Of a DNA stretch of 64,000 bases, positions 1 to 7,951 are shown in pieces (position 1 is the stretch's first letter; every line of letters begins with the position of its first letter). Both the position numbers and the translations under genes were made by a program. This DNA comes from DATAES01 sp963802415 (lineage in GTDB: Bacteria > Actinomycetota > Acidimicrobiia > Acidimicrobiales > JACDCH01), in NCBI GenBank assembly GCA_963802415.1, contig CAWDIH010000001.1:2480001-2544000 (forward strand), in the 5' to 3' direction. Under the pieces are notes generated by a model that did not search any database, was not told the DNA's origin, and saw only the letters and a program-made list of their open reading frames with translations.

Positions 1-46
1 AGGATGGCGCCGCAGGTTTTCGGTGAACCGGTAACGTCTGCCCGCA

Positions 47-571
47 ATGGGAAGGGCGTTGGTGCTGAACGCCTCGTACGAGGCGTTGTGCGTCGTGGCC
101 GCGCGTCGTGCAGTCATCCTCGTCCTCGGTGAAAAGGCCGAGGCGGTCGAACAGACCGGGCTCGTGTTGCACTCCGAGCACCTCGTCGTTCCTGTGCCAT
201 CCGTGGTCCGGCTACGCGCGTTCGTGTCGGTGCCGTTCCGTCGTCGACTCGCGGTCAGCCGCCGAGCGGTGATGGCGCGCGACGGCGGACTGTGCCAGTA
301 CTGCGGCAGCCGTGCCGACTCCATCGACCACGTCGTGCCGCGGTCGCGCGGCGGCGACCACACGTGGGAGAACGTGGTCGCGGCGTGCCGTCCGTGCAAC
401 GTGCGCAAACGCGACCGCATGCTGCACGAGACGTCGATGGATCTGCGCCGCCGGCCTGCGGCGCCCCGCGGCGCGACGTGGTCCATCGTTGCCCACGGCA
501 CTGTCCCTGGCGATTGGGAGCAGTACCTACTCGACCGGCCGCGGCTCGCGGAGTCCGCCGTCGCGGGGTGA
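47..571 (+). CDS. HNH endonuclease family protein
   Basis: A 174-residue protein whose C-terminal half is an HNH nuclease fold: CQYC at residues 83-86, DHVVPRSRGG at 94-103, and a second zinc-knuckle pair CRPC at 114-117. The two CxxC pairs would hold a structural zinc, and the His of DHVVP is the expected metal/catalytic residue. The N-terminal half (MGRALVLNASYEAL) matches the lead-in of a common actinobacterial single-domain HNH family of unknown substrate. It is the first gene of the window, so its upstream context is unseen. A mobile or defence role is possible, but no partner methylase or phage gene is nearby. Family is confident, function is not. Confidence 0.85.
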   Translation: MGRALVLNASYEALCVVAARRAVILVLGEKAEAVEQTGLVLHSEHLVVPVPSVVRLRAFVSVPFRRRLAVSRRAVMARDGGLCQYCGSRADSIDHVVPRSRGGDHTWENVVAACRPCNVRKRDRMLHETSMDLRRRPAAPRGATWSIVAHGTVPGDWEQYLLDRPRLAESAVAG

Positions 572-629
572 GGCGAGGCGGGCCGGGCGTGTGAGGACGG
601 GGCGGGCCGGGCCGGGGAGGACATGGCAC

Positions 630-1256
630 GTGGAGCGGATCACCGGGTCCGCCGGCGCGCTCCATGGCCGTGACATCCCGGTGCCCGTGACACCGACCGT
701 CTGGGTCTTCACCGTCGATCGGCCCGTGCTGGTGCTGGGCTCGACCCAGCCGGAAGACATCGTCGATCGAGCAGCGGCGCGCGACGCAGGCGTGGAGGTG
801 GCGCGCCGGCGCAGCGGCGGAGGAGCCGTGTGGCTCGAGCCGGGTGGGACGTCGTGGGTCGACGTGCTGCTCCCCCGGGGCGATCCCCTGTGGGACGATG
901 ACGTCGGCCGAGCCGTCTACTGGCTCGGTGACGCGTGGGCGGCTGCCCTCGGCGCGGCGGCTGACGTGCACCGCGGCGGCATGGTGTGCAGTGCCGAAGC
1001 GGGCCGTGCCTGCTTCGCCGGCCTCGGCCCTGGCGAGGTCACGATCGGCGGGCGCAAGGTGGTCGGCATCAGTCAGCGCCGGACGCGCACGGAAGCCCGG
1101 TTCCAGTGCGTCGCCTACGAACTCTGGGACCCCGGTCCGCTTGCGCGGCTGCTTCGGCTGTCCCGGGACGCAGCGACTGCGCTGGAGGCGGCCGGCGGCG
1201 GGCTCGGCGCCGGACTTCACGATCTCGAGGAGACGTTGCTCACATCCCTGCCCTGA
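630..1256 (+). CDS. Lipoate-protein ligase A family protein
   Basis: A 208-residue protein of the biotin/lipoate ligase fold. RRRSGGGAV at about residues 59-67 is the lipoyl-AMP binding signature, and GGRKVVGISQRR at about 140-151 carries the conserved lysine (K143). The family moves lipoate or octanoate onto carrier domains of oxo-acid dehydrogenases or the glycine cleavage system. The GTG at 630 is chosen because a strong Shine-Dalgarno (GGGGAGG, 614-620) lies 9 nt upstream; the frame stays open further upstream but shows no homology there. It is shorter than classical LplA (about 330 residues) and lacks the C-terminal domain, so it may be a transferase or amidotransferase-type member. It ends just before the dcw promoter. 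Confidence 0.8.
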   Translation: MERITGSAGALHGRDIPVPVTPTVWVFTVDRPVLVLGSTQPEDIVDRAAARDAGVEVARRRSGGGAVWLEPGGTSWVDVLLPRGDPLWDDDVGRAVYWLGDAWAAALGAAADVHRGGMVCSAEAGRACFAGLGPGEVTIGGRKVVGISQRRTRTEARFQCVAYELWDPGPLARLLRLSRDAATALEAAGGGLGAGLHDLEETLLTSLP

Positions 1257-1268
1257 GCCCGCAAGCCC

Positions 1269-1297
1269 TTGACCGGTGGGGCTTGGTGGCATACGGT
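1269..1297 (+). promoter_or_regulatory. dcw operon promoter (mraZ P)
   Basis: TTGACC at 1269-1274 and TACGGT at 1292-1297 form a -35/-10 pair with a 17-nt spacer, immediately after the lipoate ligase gene and 50 nt before the mraZ start. The TANNNT -10 is typical of actinobacterial primary sigma promoters. The spacer and downstream part are occupied by the MraZ box array. No transcript data are available, so the start point (about 1304) is inferred. Confidence 0.65.
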
Positions 1298-1311
1298 GGG
1301 ACATAGTGGAG
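1277..1311 (+). promoter_or_regulatory. MraZ operator: four TGGNN boxes, 10-bp period
   Basis: TGGGG (1277), TGGCA (1287), TGGGA (1297) and TGGAG (1307) recur at exactly 10-bp intervals, one per helical turn. MraZ proteins are known to bind direct TGGGN repeats separated by 5 nt upstream of their own gene, which is exactly this geometry. The array lies over the spacer, the -10 and the transcription start region of the predicted promoter, so binding would be expected to repress the mraZ-led operon. Confidence 0.85.
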
Positions 1312-1346
1312 AGCAAGGGAGCGCTCCGGGAAGAGCGGACCTACCG

Positions 1347-1781
1347 GTGTTCATCGGAAGCAACGAGCGGTCACTGGACGACAAGGGCCGGCTCGTGCTC
1401 CCGACCAAATACCGGCGCTCGTTCGAGGATGCCGGAGGCGGCGTGCTGGCCCCGTGGGATCGCTGCCTCGGGCTCTGGACCATGGCCAAGTACGAGGAAG
1501 TGGTGAGGGAGCAACTCGCCGAGAAGGTGCGTGCGGGCGACGCAGACGTCGACGTCGTGCGCGTGTTCCAGAGCGATGCCGCCGAGGTCCAACTCGATTC
1601 GCAAGGGCGTTTCGTCGTCCCGGAAAATCACCGCCGCTACGCCCGGATCACCCGCGACGTGACGGTGCTCGGCCAGACCGATCGCGTCGAGATCTGGGAC
1701 GCCGGCCGCTTCGAGGAGATGAGAGGCGGCAAGAGCCCGGAGGACGTGTCGGAGGAGATCCGCCGTCTCAACATCTTCTGA
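1347..1781 (+). CDS. mraZ: Division/cell wall cluster transcriptional regulator MraZ
   Basis: A 144-residue protein with two SpoVT/AbrB-like half-domains: GSNERSLDDKGRLVLPTKYR near the N-terminus and DSQGRFVVPENHRRYA near residue 85. The paired DxKGR/DxQGR...P motifs are diagnostic of MraZ, a ring-forming DNA-binding protein. The start is taken at GTG 1347, giving the family's usual length (about 143-150); an upstream ATG at 1269 would add 26 unconserved residues and lies inside the promoter. First gene of the dcw cluster, and likely autoregulated through the TGG boxes at 1277-1311. Confidence 0.95.
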   Translation: MFIGSNERSLDDKGRLVLPTKYRRSFEDAGGGVLAPWDRCLGLWTMAKYEEVVREQLAEKVRAGDADVDVVRVFQSDAAEVQLDSQGRFVVPENHRRYARITRDVTVLGQTDRVEIWDAGRFEEMRGGKSPEDVSEEIRRLNIF

Positions 1782-1870
1782 CGAGAACGACAAAGACCAA
1801 CGAACAGGAGACGCATCGAACACGGAACCTTGAATCGCAAGTCACAGGCCACACCACCACACAGCCACGG

Positions 1871-1994
1871 ATCGCTGATCCGCAGCCTCTCGGCGAGCAG
1901 ATGGAAGGCCCCTACTCCGCCCGCTTCCCATCCAGTTCAGTCGGGGAGACATCCCGGCGAGCGCCCGTTCGCCGGGAGGCTGCCGATCAGCGAT
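1871..1994 (+). promoter_or_regulatory. Structured 5' leader upstream of rsmH (multi-branch RNA)
   Basis: The 265-nt gap between mraZ and rsmH holds a large fold. A 19-nt arm at 1871-1889 pairs with 1976-1994 with one mismatch. Inside it are a hairpin 1900-1907/1924-1932 (GATGGAAG with CTTCCCATC, one bulge) and an 8-bp GC hairpin 1953-1960/1969-1976. A further small hairpin GTCGG/CCGAC (2018-2022/2029-2033) precedes the rsmH ATG, which has no clear Shine-Dalgarno. An actinobacterial mraW RNA motif located in rsmH (mraW) leaders has been described; whether this is the same class is inference, since I cannot run a covariance model. Confidence 0.7.
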
Positions 1995-2046
1995 CACCGA
2001 GCACTCGAACCAGGACGGTCGGGATGCACCGACGCAGCGTTCACGC

Positions 2047-3000
2047 ATGAGTGGGTTCGAGCACCGACCGGTGATGGTCGACGAGGTCGTCGACCTGTTG
2101 CGACCGGTGCCCACCGGCTTGGTCGTGGATGCCACCGTCGGCGCCGGAGGTCACTCGGCGGCGATCCTCACCGAGTTGCCGCAGGTGTCAGTGCTCGGCC
2201 TCGACCGCGACGAGGACGCACTGGAGGCGGCAGCTGCCACGCTCGCGCCGTTCGGTGGGCGCCTGATCTTGCGCCGGATCCGCTTCGACGCTCTCGCAAC
2301 AACGATGGAGGAGCTCGACGTGGATCGACTTGCAGGGGCGCTGTTCGACCTCGGTGTGTCGTCGCCGCAGTTCGACCGCGCCGACCGCGGGTTCAGCTAC
2401 CGCCACGAAGGGCCGCTCGACATGCGGATGGACCGCTCGCAGGCCCGCACTGCGGCCGACATCGTGAACGGTGAGGACGAGGAGTCGCTCGGTCGGCTCC
2501 TGCGGGCCTTCGGGGACGAGCGTTACGCGCGCCGCATTGCGCACGCAATCGTCGCGGCGCGGCCACTGCACACGACGACCGACCTGGCCGCTGTCGTTCG
2601 AGACGCGATCCCGGCACCCGCCCGCCGGCGGGGCGGCCATCCCGCGAGGCGAACGTTCCAGGCGCTGCGCATCGCGGTGAACGACGAGCTCGAGGCGCTT
2701 CCCGTCGCGCTCGACGACGTCATCGACCGGCTGCTCCCAGGCGGGCGGTGTGCTGTGATCAGCTACCACTCAGGTGAGGACCGCATCGTGAAGGAGCGGT
2801 TCCGCGCCGCGGCCACCGGCGGCTGCACGTGTCCTCCAGGGATGCCGTGCACATGCGGCGCGACGGCCGTCGTGCGCGAGCTCCGTCCGCTGAAGCGACG
2901 TCCCTCGACCGCGGAACGCGCCGCCAATCCGCGTGCAGACAGCGCTGTGCTTCGCGCCGTCGAACGGCTGCCTGAGCTCACAGACCGAGAGGCCGGCTGA
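2047..3000 (+). CDS. rsmH: 16S rRNA (cytosine(1402)-N(4))-methyltransferase RsmH
   Basis: A 317-residue SAM-dependent methyltransferase that N4-methylates C1402 in the ribosomal P site. It begins with the family's HRPVMVDEVVDLL, followed by the SAM loop DATVGAGGHS, then LFDLGVSSPQFD and the DMRMDRSQ segment; the C-terminal ISYHSGEDRIVK and LKRRPSTAERAANPRADSA blocks are also present. Its length is normal. The stop overlaps the ATG of the next gene by one base. Translation may depend on the structured leader at 1871-1994. Confidence 0.97.
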   Translation: MSGFEHRPVMVDEVVDLLRPVPTGLVVDATVGAGGHSAAILTELPQVSVLGLDRDEDALEAAAATLAPFGGRLILRRIRFDALATTMEELDVDRLAGALFDLGVSSPQFDRADRGFSYRHEGPLDMRMDRSQARTAADIVNGEDEESLGRLLRAFGDERYARRIAHAIVAARPLHTTTDLAAVVRDAIPAPARRRGGHPARRTFQALRIAVNDELEALPVALDDVIDRLLPGGRCAVISYHSGEDRIVKERFRAAATGGCTCPPGMPCTCGATAVVRELRPLKRRPSTAERAANPRADSAVLRAVERLPELTDREAG

Positions 3001-3506
3001 TGGCCACCGTGCCGGCACCGCGGCGCATTCCCTTGCGCGCACCCGCACCCCGCCGCGAGCAGCGACCGAGCCCGTCTCTGCGGGTTGTCCGTGGGGCGAA
3101 CCGCCGCCCGCGCTATGCGTTCTGGACGGTCATCGGGCTCGGCGCAATCTTTGCGTTGTTCCTCGCCCTCGTGATGTTCCACACGGTGCTACTGAAGAAC
3201 CAACGACACCTCGACCAACTCGACGCGCAAGTACGCGACGAGCAGGCGACCTATCAGCAACTGCGGCTCCAGGTCGCGCAGTTGCAATCACCGGAGCGCA
3301 TTCTCGACGTCGCCACTTCGAAGCTGGGCCTCGTGCCGTCGAGCGGCACGACGTATCTCACGCCCTCCGGTCCCGACGCTGTCGCGGCGCGCCAAGCGCA
3401 GGCCGAAAAGACAACTGATGACGGCACCACGTCCTTGACGCCCACCGACAACGGCGCCTCGAGCGGCTGGCCGCAGGTGAAGCCCTACCTCGGCAGTGGA
3501 GGATGA
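3000..3506 (+). CDS. ftsL: FtsL-like septum formation protein
   Basis: A 168-residue bitopic membrane protein. A basic cytoplasmic N-terminus (about 40 residues, rich in Arg/Pro) precedes a single hydrophobic segment AFWTVIGLGAIFALFLALVM (about 40-60). A short coiled-coil-like stretch with QLDAQVRDEQATYQQLRLQV follows, then SPERILDVATSKLGLV, which matches the end of the FtsL/DivIC domain, and a low-complexity Thr/Ser tail. Position between rsmH and the transpeptidase ftsI is the standard place of ftsL. The protein would bridge FtsQ and the FtsWI synthase. Sequence conservation in this family is low, so the call rests on topology and context. Confidence 0.85.
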   Translation: MATVPAPRRIPLRAPAPRREQRPSPSLRVVRGANRRPRYAFWTVIGLGAIFALFLALVMFHTVLLKNQRHLDQLDAQVRDEQATYQQLRLQVAQLQSPERILDVATSKLGLVPSSGTTYLTPSGPDAVAARQAQAEKTTDDGTTSLTPTDNGASSGWPQVKPYLGSGG

Positions 3507-3520
3507 GAGAAATGACGCGG

Positions 3521-3591
3521 CGAGGGAAGCGCCAGCGACGAGCCGCACTCGGCGGAGACAGCGAGCGAAGCGAGCGCTCGGAGCCGAGCGA
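3521..3591 (+). repeat. Dispersed GC-rich repeat (SER/SEP-coding), copy 1
   Basis: Between ftsL and ftsI. The block 3521-3544 (CGAGGGAAGCGCCAGCGACG plus AGCC) recurs exactly at 36791-36814. The block 3542-3591, containing GCGAGCGAAGCGAGCGC, recurs at 52288-52330 minus one 9-bp duplication. In one reading frame it codes Ser-Glu-Arg-Ser-Glu-Arg-Ser-Glu-Pro-Ser. A related stretch forms the 5' end of menB (40772-40800). Confidence 0.8.
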
Positions 3592-3609
3592 CATCACGGT
3601 CGTGACGAA

Positions 3610-5508
3610 GTGACCCGCGTTCACACGCCCCCGAGGCGACCATCGCCTCGACGACCGCGCGGGCCTGTACGCGGAGCGCAGCGGCGCCGCATCGTCGCTG
3701 TCCTCGTTGTCGTCGTGCTGTTGTTCGCCCTTGTCGTCGGCCGGCTCGCGCAACTGCAACTGCTGGACGGGCATCGGTACGTGCAGTTCGGTGAGTCGCA
3801 GCGTGTGAAGCCGGTGACACTTCCGGCAGAACGAGGCGCGCTGTTCGATCGGGACGGCAACGACCTCGCGATGTCAGTCCCACAGCACACCGTGTGGGCC
3901 GACCCGCGGCTGGTGACCAATCCGCAGGCCGAGGCAGCCGCGCTCGCGCCTGTGCTCGGGATCGACCAGAACACGTTGCTTCGACAGCTCACGATGACGG
4001 ACAAGCACTTTGTGTACTTGTCACGTCAGGTCGATGACGCCACCGCTCAGAAGGTGAGCGACTTGAAGCTCGGCGGCGTCAACCTGGTCGAGGAGTCGAA
4101 GCGGTTCAACCCGTCGGGTGAACTGGCCAGGGGTGTGCTCGGCAGCGTCAACATCGACAACATCGGCCGCGCCGGCCTCGAGCAGCAGTACGAGTCCACG
4201 CTCACGGGAACGCCGGGCGAGCTCGTCCTCGAGCAAGATCCGCGCGGAGGCACCATCGCCGGCGGTGACCATCGCGTGACACCGGCGCAACCGGGCAACG
4301 ACCTCGTCCTCACGATCGACACAGCGATGCAGTTCGAGACGGAGCGCGCGCTGTCGGAACAGATCGTGAAGATGGGTGCCAAAGGCGGCATGGCAATCGT
4401 CAGCAACCCGAAGACCGGTGAGATCCTGGCAATGGCGGACATGGACCGGCCGGACACGAAGGCTCCGCCGGTCCCGAGTGCCAACAACCGCGCGCTCACC
4501 ACCGTCTTCGAGCCCGGCTCGGCCTCCAAGGTCATCACGATGTCCGCCGCGCTCGAAGAAGGCGTGGTGCCGGTCGACGCGCGGCTGTCCGTGCCGGACC
4601 ATCTGCAAATCGCAGACGCGATGTTCACGGACCACGATCCTCACCCGACGGAGCAGATGTCGTTGACGGACATCCTCGCCAACTCGTCGAACATTGGGAC
4701 GATCATGCTCGGTCGGAAGGTCGGCAAGGATCGGATCGACAGTTACCTTCACAAGTTCGGGTTCGGGAGCAAGACGGCGCTCGACTTCCCGAACGAATCA
4801 GCCGGTCTCATGCTCCCCTTGCAGGGCTGGTCAGGTACCTCGATCGCGACGATCCCCATCGGCCAGGGCGTCGCCGTGACCGCCCTCCAGATGCTCCAGG
4901 CGTACAACGTCATCGCCAACGGTGGCGTGTACGTCGACCCGAAGCTCGTCCTCGCGACGGTCGGCAAGGACGGCGTGCGCCACGACACGCCGACGGCTGG
5001 TAGCCGCCGCGTCATCTCCACGCAGACTGCAGCCAGAGTGCGGGACATGATGGAGCAAGTCGTGGCAACAGGAACGGGAAAGGAGGCCGCCATCGGCGGC
5101 TACACGGTCGCGGGAAAGACGGGTACTGCTCGCAAGCCGCAGCCGAACGGCGGCTACACCGACGCTGCCGGCAACTATCACTACGAGGCGACGTTCGCCG
5201 GGTTCGTGCCCGCCGAGGATCCGGAGCTGTCGACCATCGTGGTGCTCGACGAGCCGACTGCCACCATCTTCGCCAGCGGTGCTTCGGCACCGACGTTCAG
5301 CCGGATCGCCGCATACGGCCTCCGGCGCTTCGAGATCCCGCCTCCCGGAATCACCCTGCCGTCGAGTGTTCCTGCTCCGACCCACGTCTCGTCCAATGCC
5401 AACCAGGCCAACGACGTGACCGGTGGCGCCCGGCCATTTGCTCAGGGCACTCTGGCTGCTCCGACCACGACGACGGCTCCGACGACGAAGACGCCATCGG
5501 GCGGTTGA
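3610..5508 (+). CDS. ftsI: Peptidoglycan D,D-transpeptidase FtsI (PBP3/PbpB)
   Basis: A class B penicillin-binding protein of about 632 residues: a basic cytoplasmic tail, a membrane anchor (IVAVLVVVVLLFALVVG, about 25-45), a PBP dimerisation domain, then the transpeptidase with SxxK as EPGSASK (active serine near residue 304), SSN (near 359) and KTGT (lysine near 503). It cross-links septal peptidoglycan with FtsW. The start at GTG 3610 is preferred: the frame is open from 3496, but those 38 residues are encoded by a dispersed repeat and show no family similarity. The C-terminus ends in a Thr/Pro-rich tail. The stop is 1 nt before the murE GTG. Confidence 0.95.
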   Translation: MTRVHTPPRRPSPRRPRGPVRGAQRRRIVAVLVVVVLLFALVVGRLAQLQLLDGHRYVQFGESQRVKPVTLPAERGALFDRDGNDLAMSVPQHTVWADPRLVTNPQAEAAALAPVLGIDQNTLLRQLTMTDKHFVYLSRQVDDATAQKVSDLKLGGVNLVEESKRFNPSGELARGVLGSVNIDNIGRAGLEQQYESTLTGTPGELVLEQDPRGGTIAGGDHRVTPAQPGNDLVLTIDTAMQFETERALSEQIVKMGAKGGMAIVSNPKTGEILAMADMDRPDTKAPPVPSANNRALTTVFEPGSASKVITMSAALEEGVVPVDARLSVPDHLQIADAMFTDHDPHPTEQMSLTDILANSSNIGTIMLGRKVGKDRIDSYLHKFGFGSKTALDFPNESAGLMLPLQGWSGTSIATIPIGQGVAVTALQMLQAYNVIANGGVYVDPKLVLATVGKDGVRHDTPTAGSRRVISTQTAARVRDMMEQVVATGTGKEAAIGGYTVAGKTGTARKPQPNGGYTDAAGNYHYEATFAGFVPAEDPELSTIVVLDEPTATIFASGASAPTFSRIAAYGLRRFEIPPPGITLPSSVPAPTHVSSNANQANDVTGGARPFAQGTLAAPTTTTAPTTKTPSGG

Positions 5509-5509
5509 C

Positions 5510-6915
5510 GTGCTCTTGCGCGAGGTCCTGCGCGACGTCGCGGTGCAGCACATCGTCGGTGACCCGAGGGTCGAGGTGACCAGCGTCGTCCACGACTCGC
5601 GGGCGGTGATCGACGGGTCGCTGTTCTGCTGCGTGCCCGGCGCGGTGGCCGACGGGCACGACTTCGCAAGTAGCGCGGTGGACGGGGGTGCGGTCGCGTT
5701 GCTGTGCGAGCGAGCGCTGCCCTTGCCGGTCGTGCAGGCCGTCGTCCCCGACGACGCGCGCTGCGATGGGATTCGCTGCCGCCACGTTCCACGGCCATCC
5801 CTCACGCGACCTCGAAGTCGTCGGTGTGACCGGAACGAACGGCAAGACAACCACGACGCACCTGTTGCGGTCCGTGCTCGAAGCCGCCGGACACTCGGCC
5901 GCCGTCATCGGCACGCTCACCGGAGCACGTACCACTCCAGAGGCGACGGAGTTGCAGCAGCTCCTCACTTCGATGCGCGACGACGGCGTGCGGTCCGTCG
6001 CTATGGAGGTCTCTTCGCACGCGCTTGCGCAGCATCGCGTGGACGGCACGTGGTTTCGCGTCGGAGTGTTCACCAACCTCAGTCGAGATCACCTGGACTT
6101 CCACCATTCGATGGACGAGTACTTCGACGCGAAGGCGTCGCTGTTCACGCCGCGAGCGCTGCGCCCACGCCGTGATCAATGTTGACGACGACTGGGGCCG
6201 ATTGCTCGTCGACCGCGTGCAGGTGCCGTGGGAGCCGTACTCGCTCGCCGATGTCAAGGACACCGTCAGCGACGTGCGGTCGTCGCGCGGCCGGTGGGAA
6301 GGGATCGAGCTCCACGTGCCTCTCGGCGGTCTGTTCAACCTGTCCAACGCGCTCGCAGCCGCCGTGACCGCGCGCGTCCTGGGCATCGATCGTGATGCCA
6401 TCGCGGCCGGGATCGCAGGGGCGGGACCGGTGCCCGGGCGATTCGAGCCGGTCGACGCCGGACAACCGTTCGCTGTCATCGTCGACTACGCCCACACGCC
6501 CGACGGTCTCGAGCAGGTGCTGCGGGCCGCGCGCGACCTTGCAGCGGGCGGCGCCGTCGCGGTGGTCTTCGGTAGCGGCGGCGACCGCGATCCGTCGAAG
6601 CGGGCGCCCATGGGCGAGGTGGCATCGCGCCTGGCGGATCGTGTAGTCCTCACCTCGGACAACCCGAGGGGGGAAGACCCGGAGACCATCATCGAAGCGA
6701 TCCGACGAGGCATCAAGGACCCCTCCTCCGTGCACATCCAACCCGACCGCCGCCGCGCCATCGCTCTCGCTCTCGGCGACGCGCGGGCAGGCGATGTCGT
6801 GGTGATCGCCGGCAAGGGCCACGAGACCACGCAGACCATCGGCGACGACGTGTCGCCGTTCGACGACCGCAAGGTTGCCGCGGAACTGTTGGAGACGACG
6901 TGGTCGGCCTCCTGA
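5510..6915 (+). CDS. murE: UDP-N-acetylmuramoyl-tripeptide synthetase MurE (two frameshifts)
   Basis: Adds the third amino acid of the peptidoglycan stem. Three frames together give one complete MurE. The first, from GTG 5510, holds the N-terminal domain (SVVHDSRAVIDGSLFCCVPG). After a shift near 5760, inside a GCGCGC run, comes AMGFAAATFHGHPS then the ATP loop VGVTGTNGKTTTTHLL and SRDHLDFHHSMDEYF. After a second shift near 6160 the rest follows (INVDDDWGRLL, DYAHTPDGLEQVL, LTSDNPRGEDP). All catalytic motifs survive, so these indels look like sequence errors rather than decay; a single-copy essential gene should not be broken. The DNPR motif fits the diaminopimelate-adding type. Confidence 0.88.
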
Positions 6916-7951
6916 TCGCTGCCGGCGCCGCGATGGCGGTGTCGCTCGTCGGCACGCGCATCCTCATCGATGTGCTGCGGCGGCGCGGCATCGGCCAGCC
7001 GATTCGCGAGGACGGCCCGGAGGGGCACCGGAAAAAGGCCGGTACCCCGACGATGGGTGGGATGGCGATCGTCGTCGCCGCGCTGATCGGCTACGTCGTC
7101 GCTCACTTCCGGGGTGGGGTCACCTACACGCGATCAGGTCTGCTCGTCATGGCCGCGATCGGCGGCGCGGGTGCGGTCGGGCTCGTCGACGACTGGATCA
7201 AGGTGACCCGTGAACGCAATCTCGGGCTCAACAAGCGAGCGAAGACCATCGGCCTCTTGCTGGTGGCGATCGGCTTCGCGGTGCTCGCGGTGTGGTACAC
7301 CCCCGTGCACCTGACACTGTCGTTCACCCGTTTCAATGTCCCCGGTGTCGAATTCGAGCAAGCTCGGCTGGTGCGTGCTCGCCGTCCTCATGATCCTCGG
7401 CAGCGCCAACGCAGTGAATCTCACCGACGGCCTCGACGGCCTCGCAGCCGGTTCTGCCATCTACGCGTTCATCTGCTACATGGTCATCGGCTTCTGGGGA
7501 TTCCGCCACAGCATCCCGAGCGAGAACATCTACCACCTCGACCATGCGTACGACCTCTCGATCTGTGCGGCGGCGATGGCCGGCGCATGTGCGGGATTCC
7601 TGTGGTGGAACGCGAACCCTGCGCGCATCATCATGGGTGACACCGGCGCGCTCGCCATCGGTACCGGTCTCGCCGCGCTCGCCTTGATGACGAGCACCGA
7701 ACTGCTGCTGCTGATCGTCGGCGGCCTGTTCGTGCTCGAGACGCTGTCCGTGATCGCGCAAGTGACGACGTTCCGGCTCTTCGGAGGCCGGCGGCTGTTT
7801 CGCATGGCTCCCATCCACCATCACTTCGAGCTCGGCGGCTGGCCGGAGACGACGGTCATCGTGCGTTTCTGGATCCTCGCCGGCCTCTTCACCGCGCTCG
7901 GCGCTCGGCTTCTTCTATGCGGACTTCCTGCGCGTGGGGACGTTCGATTGA
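6900..7951 (+). CDS. mraY: Phospho-N-acetylmuramoyl-pentapeptide-transferase MraY (two frameshifts)
   Basis: Integral membrane enzyme making lipid I from UDP-MurNAc-pentapeptide and undecaprenyl phosphate. The first frame (GTG 6900, overlapping the murE end) gives KKAGTPTMGGMAIVVAALIG and LVDDWIKVTRERNLGLNKRAK. After a shift near 7350 it continues with SANAVNLTDGLDGLAAGSAI, NPARIIMGDTGALAIG and the MAPIHHHFELGGWPE catalytic loop. A second shift near 7900 (GCGCTCGGCGCTCGG) restores the natural end FFYADFLRVGTFD with stop 7949-7951, touching the murD ATG. As sequenced, the second frame runs on into murD and mimics a MraY-MurD fusion, which I reject. Confidence 0.88.

Noticed and set aside
1830..2474. 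Small protein-coding gene in the mraZ-rsmH gap
   Set aside because: The open frame has no homology, no ribosome site, and the region is dominated by extended base pairing.
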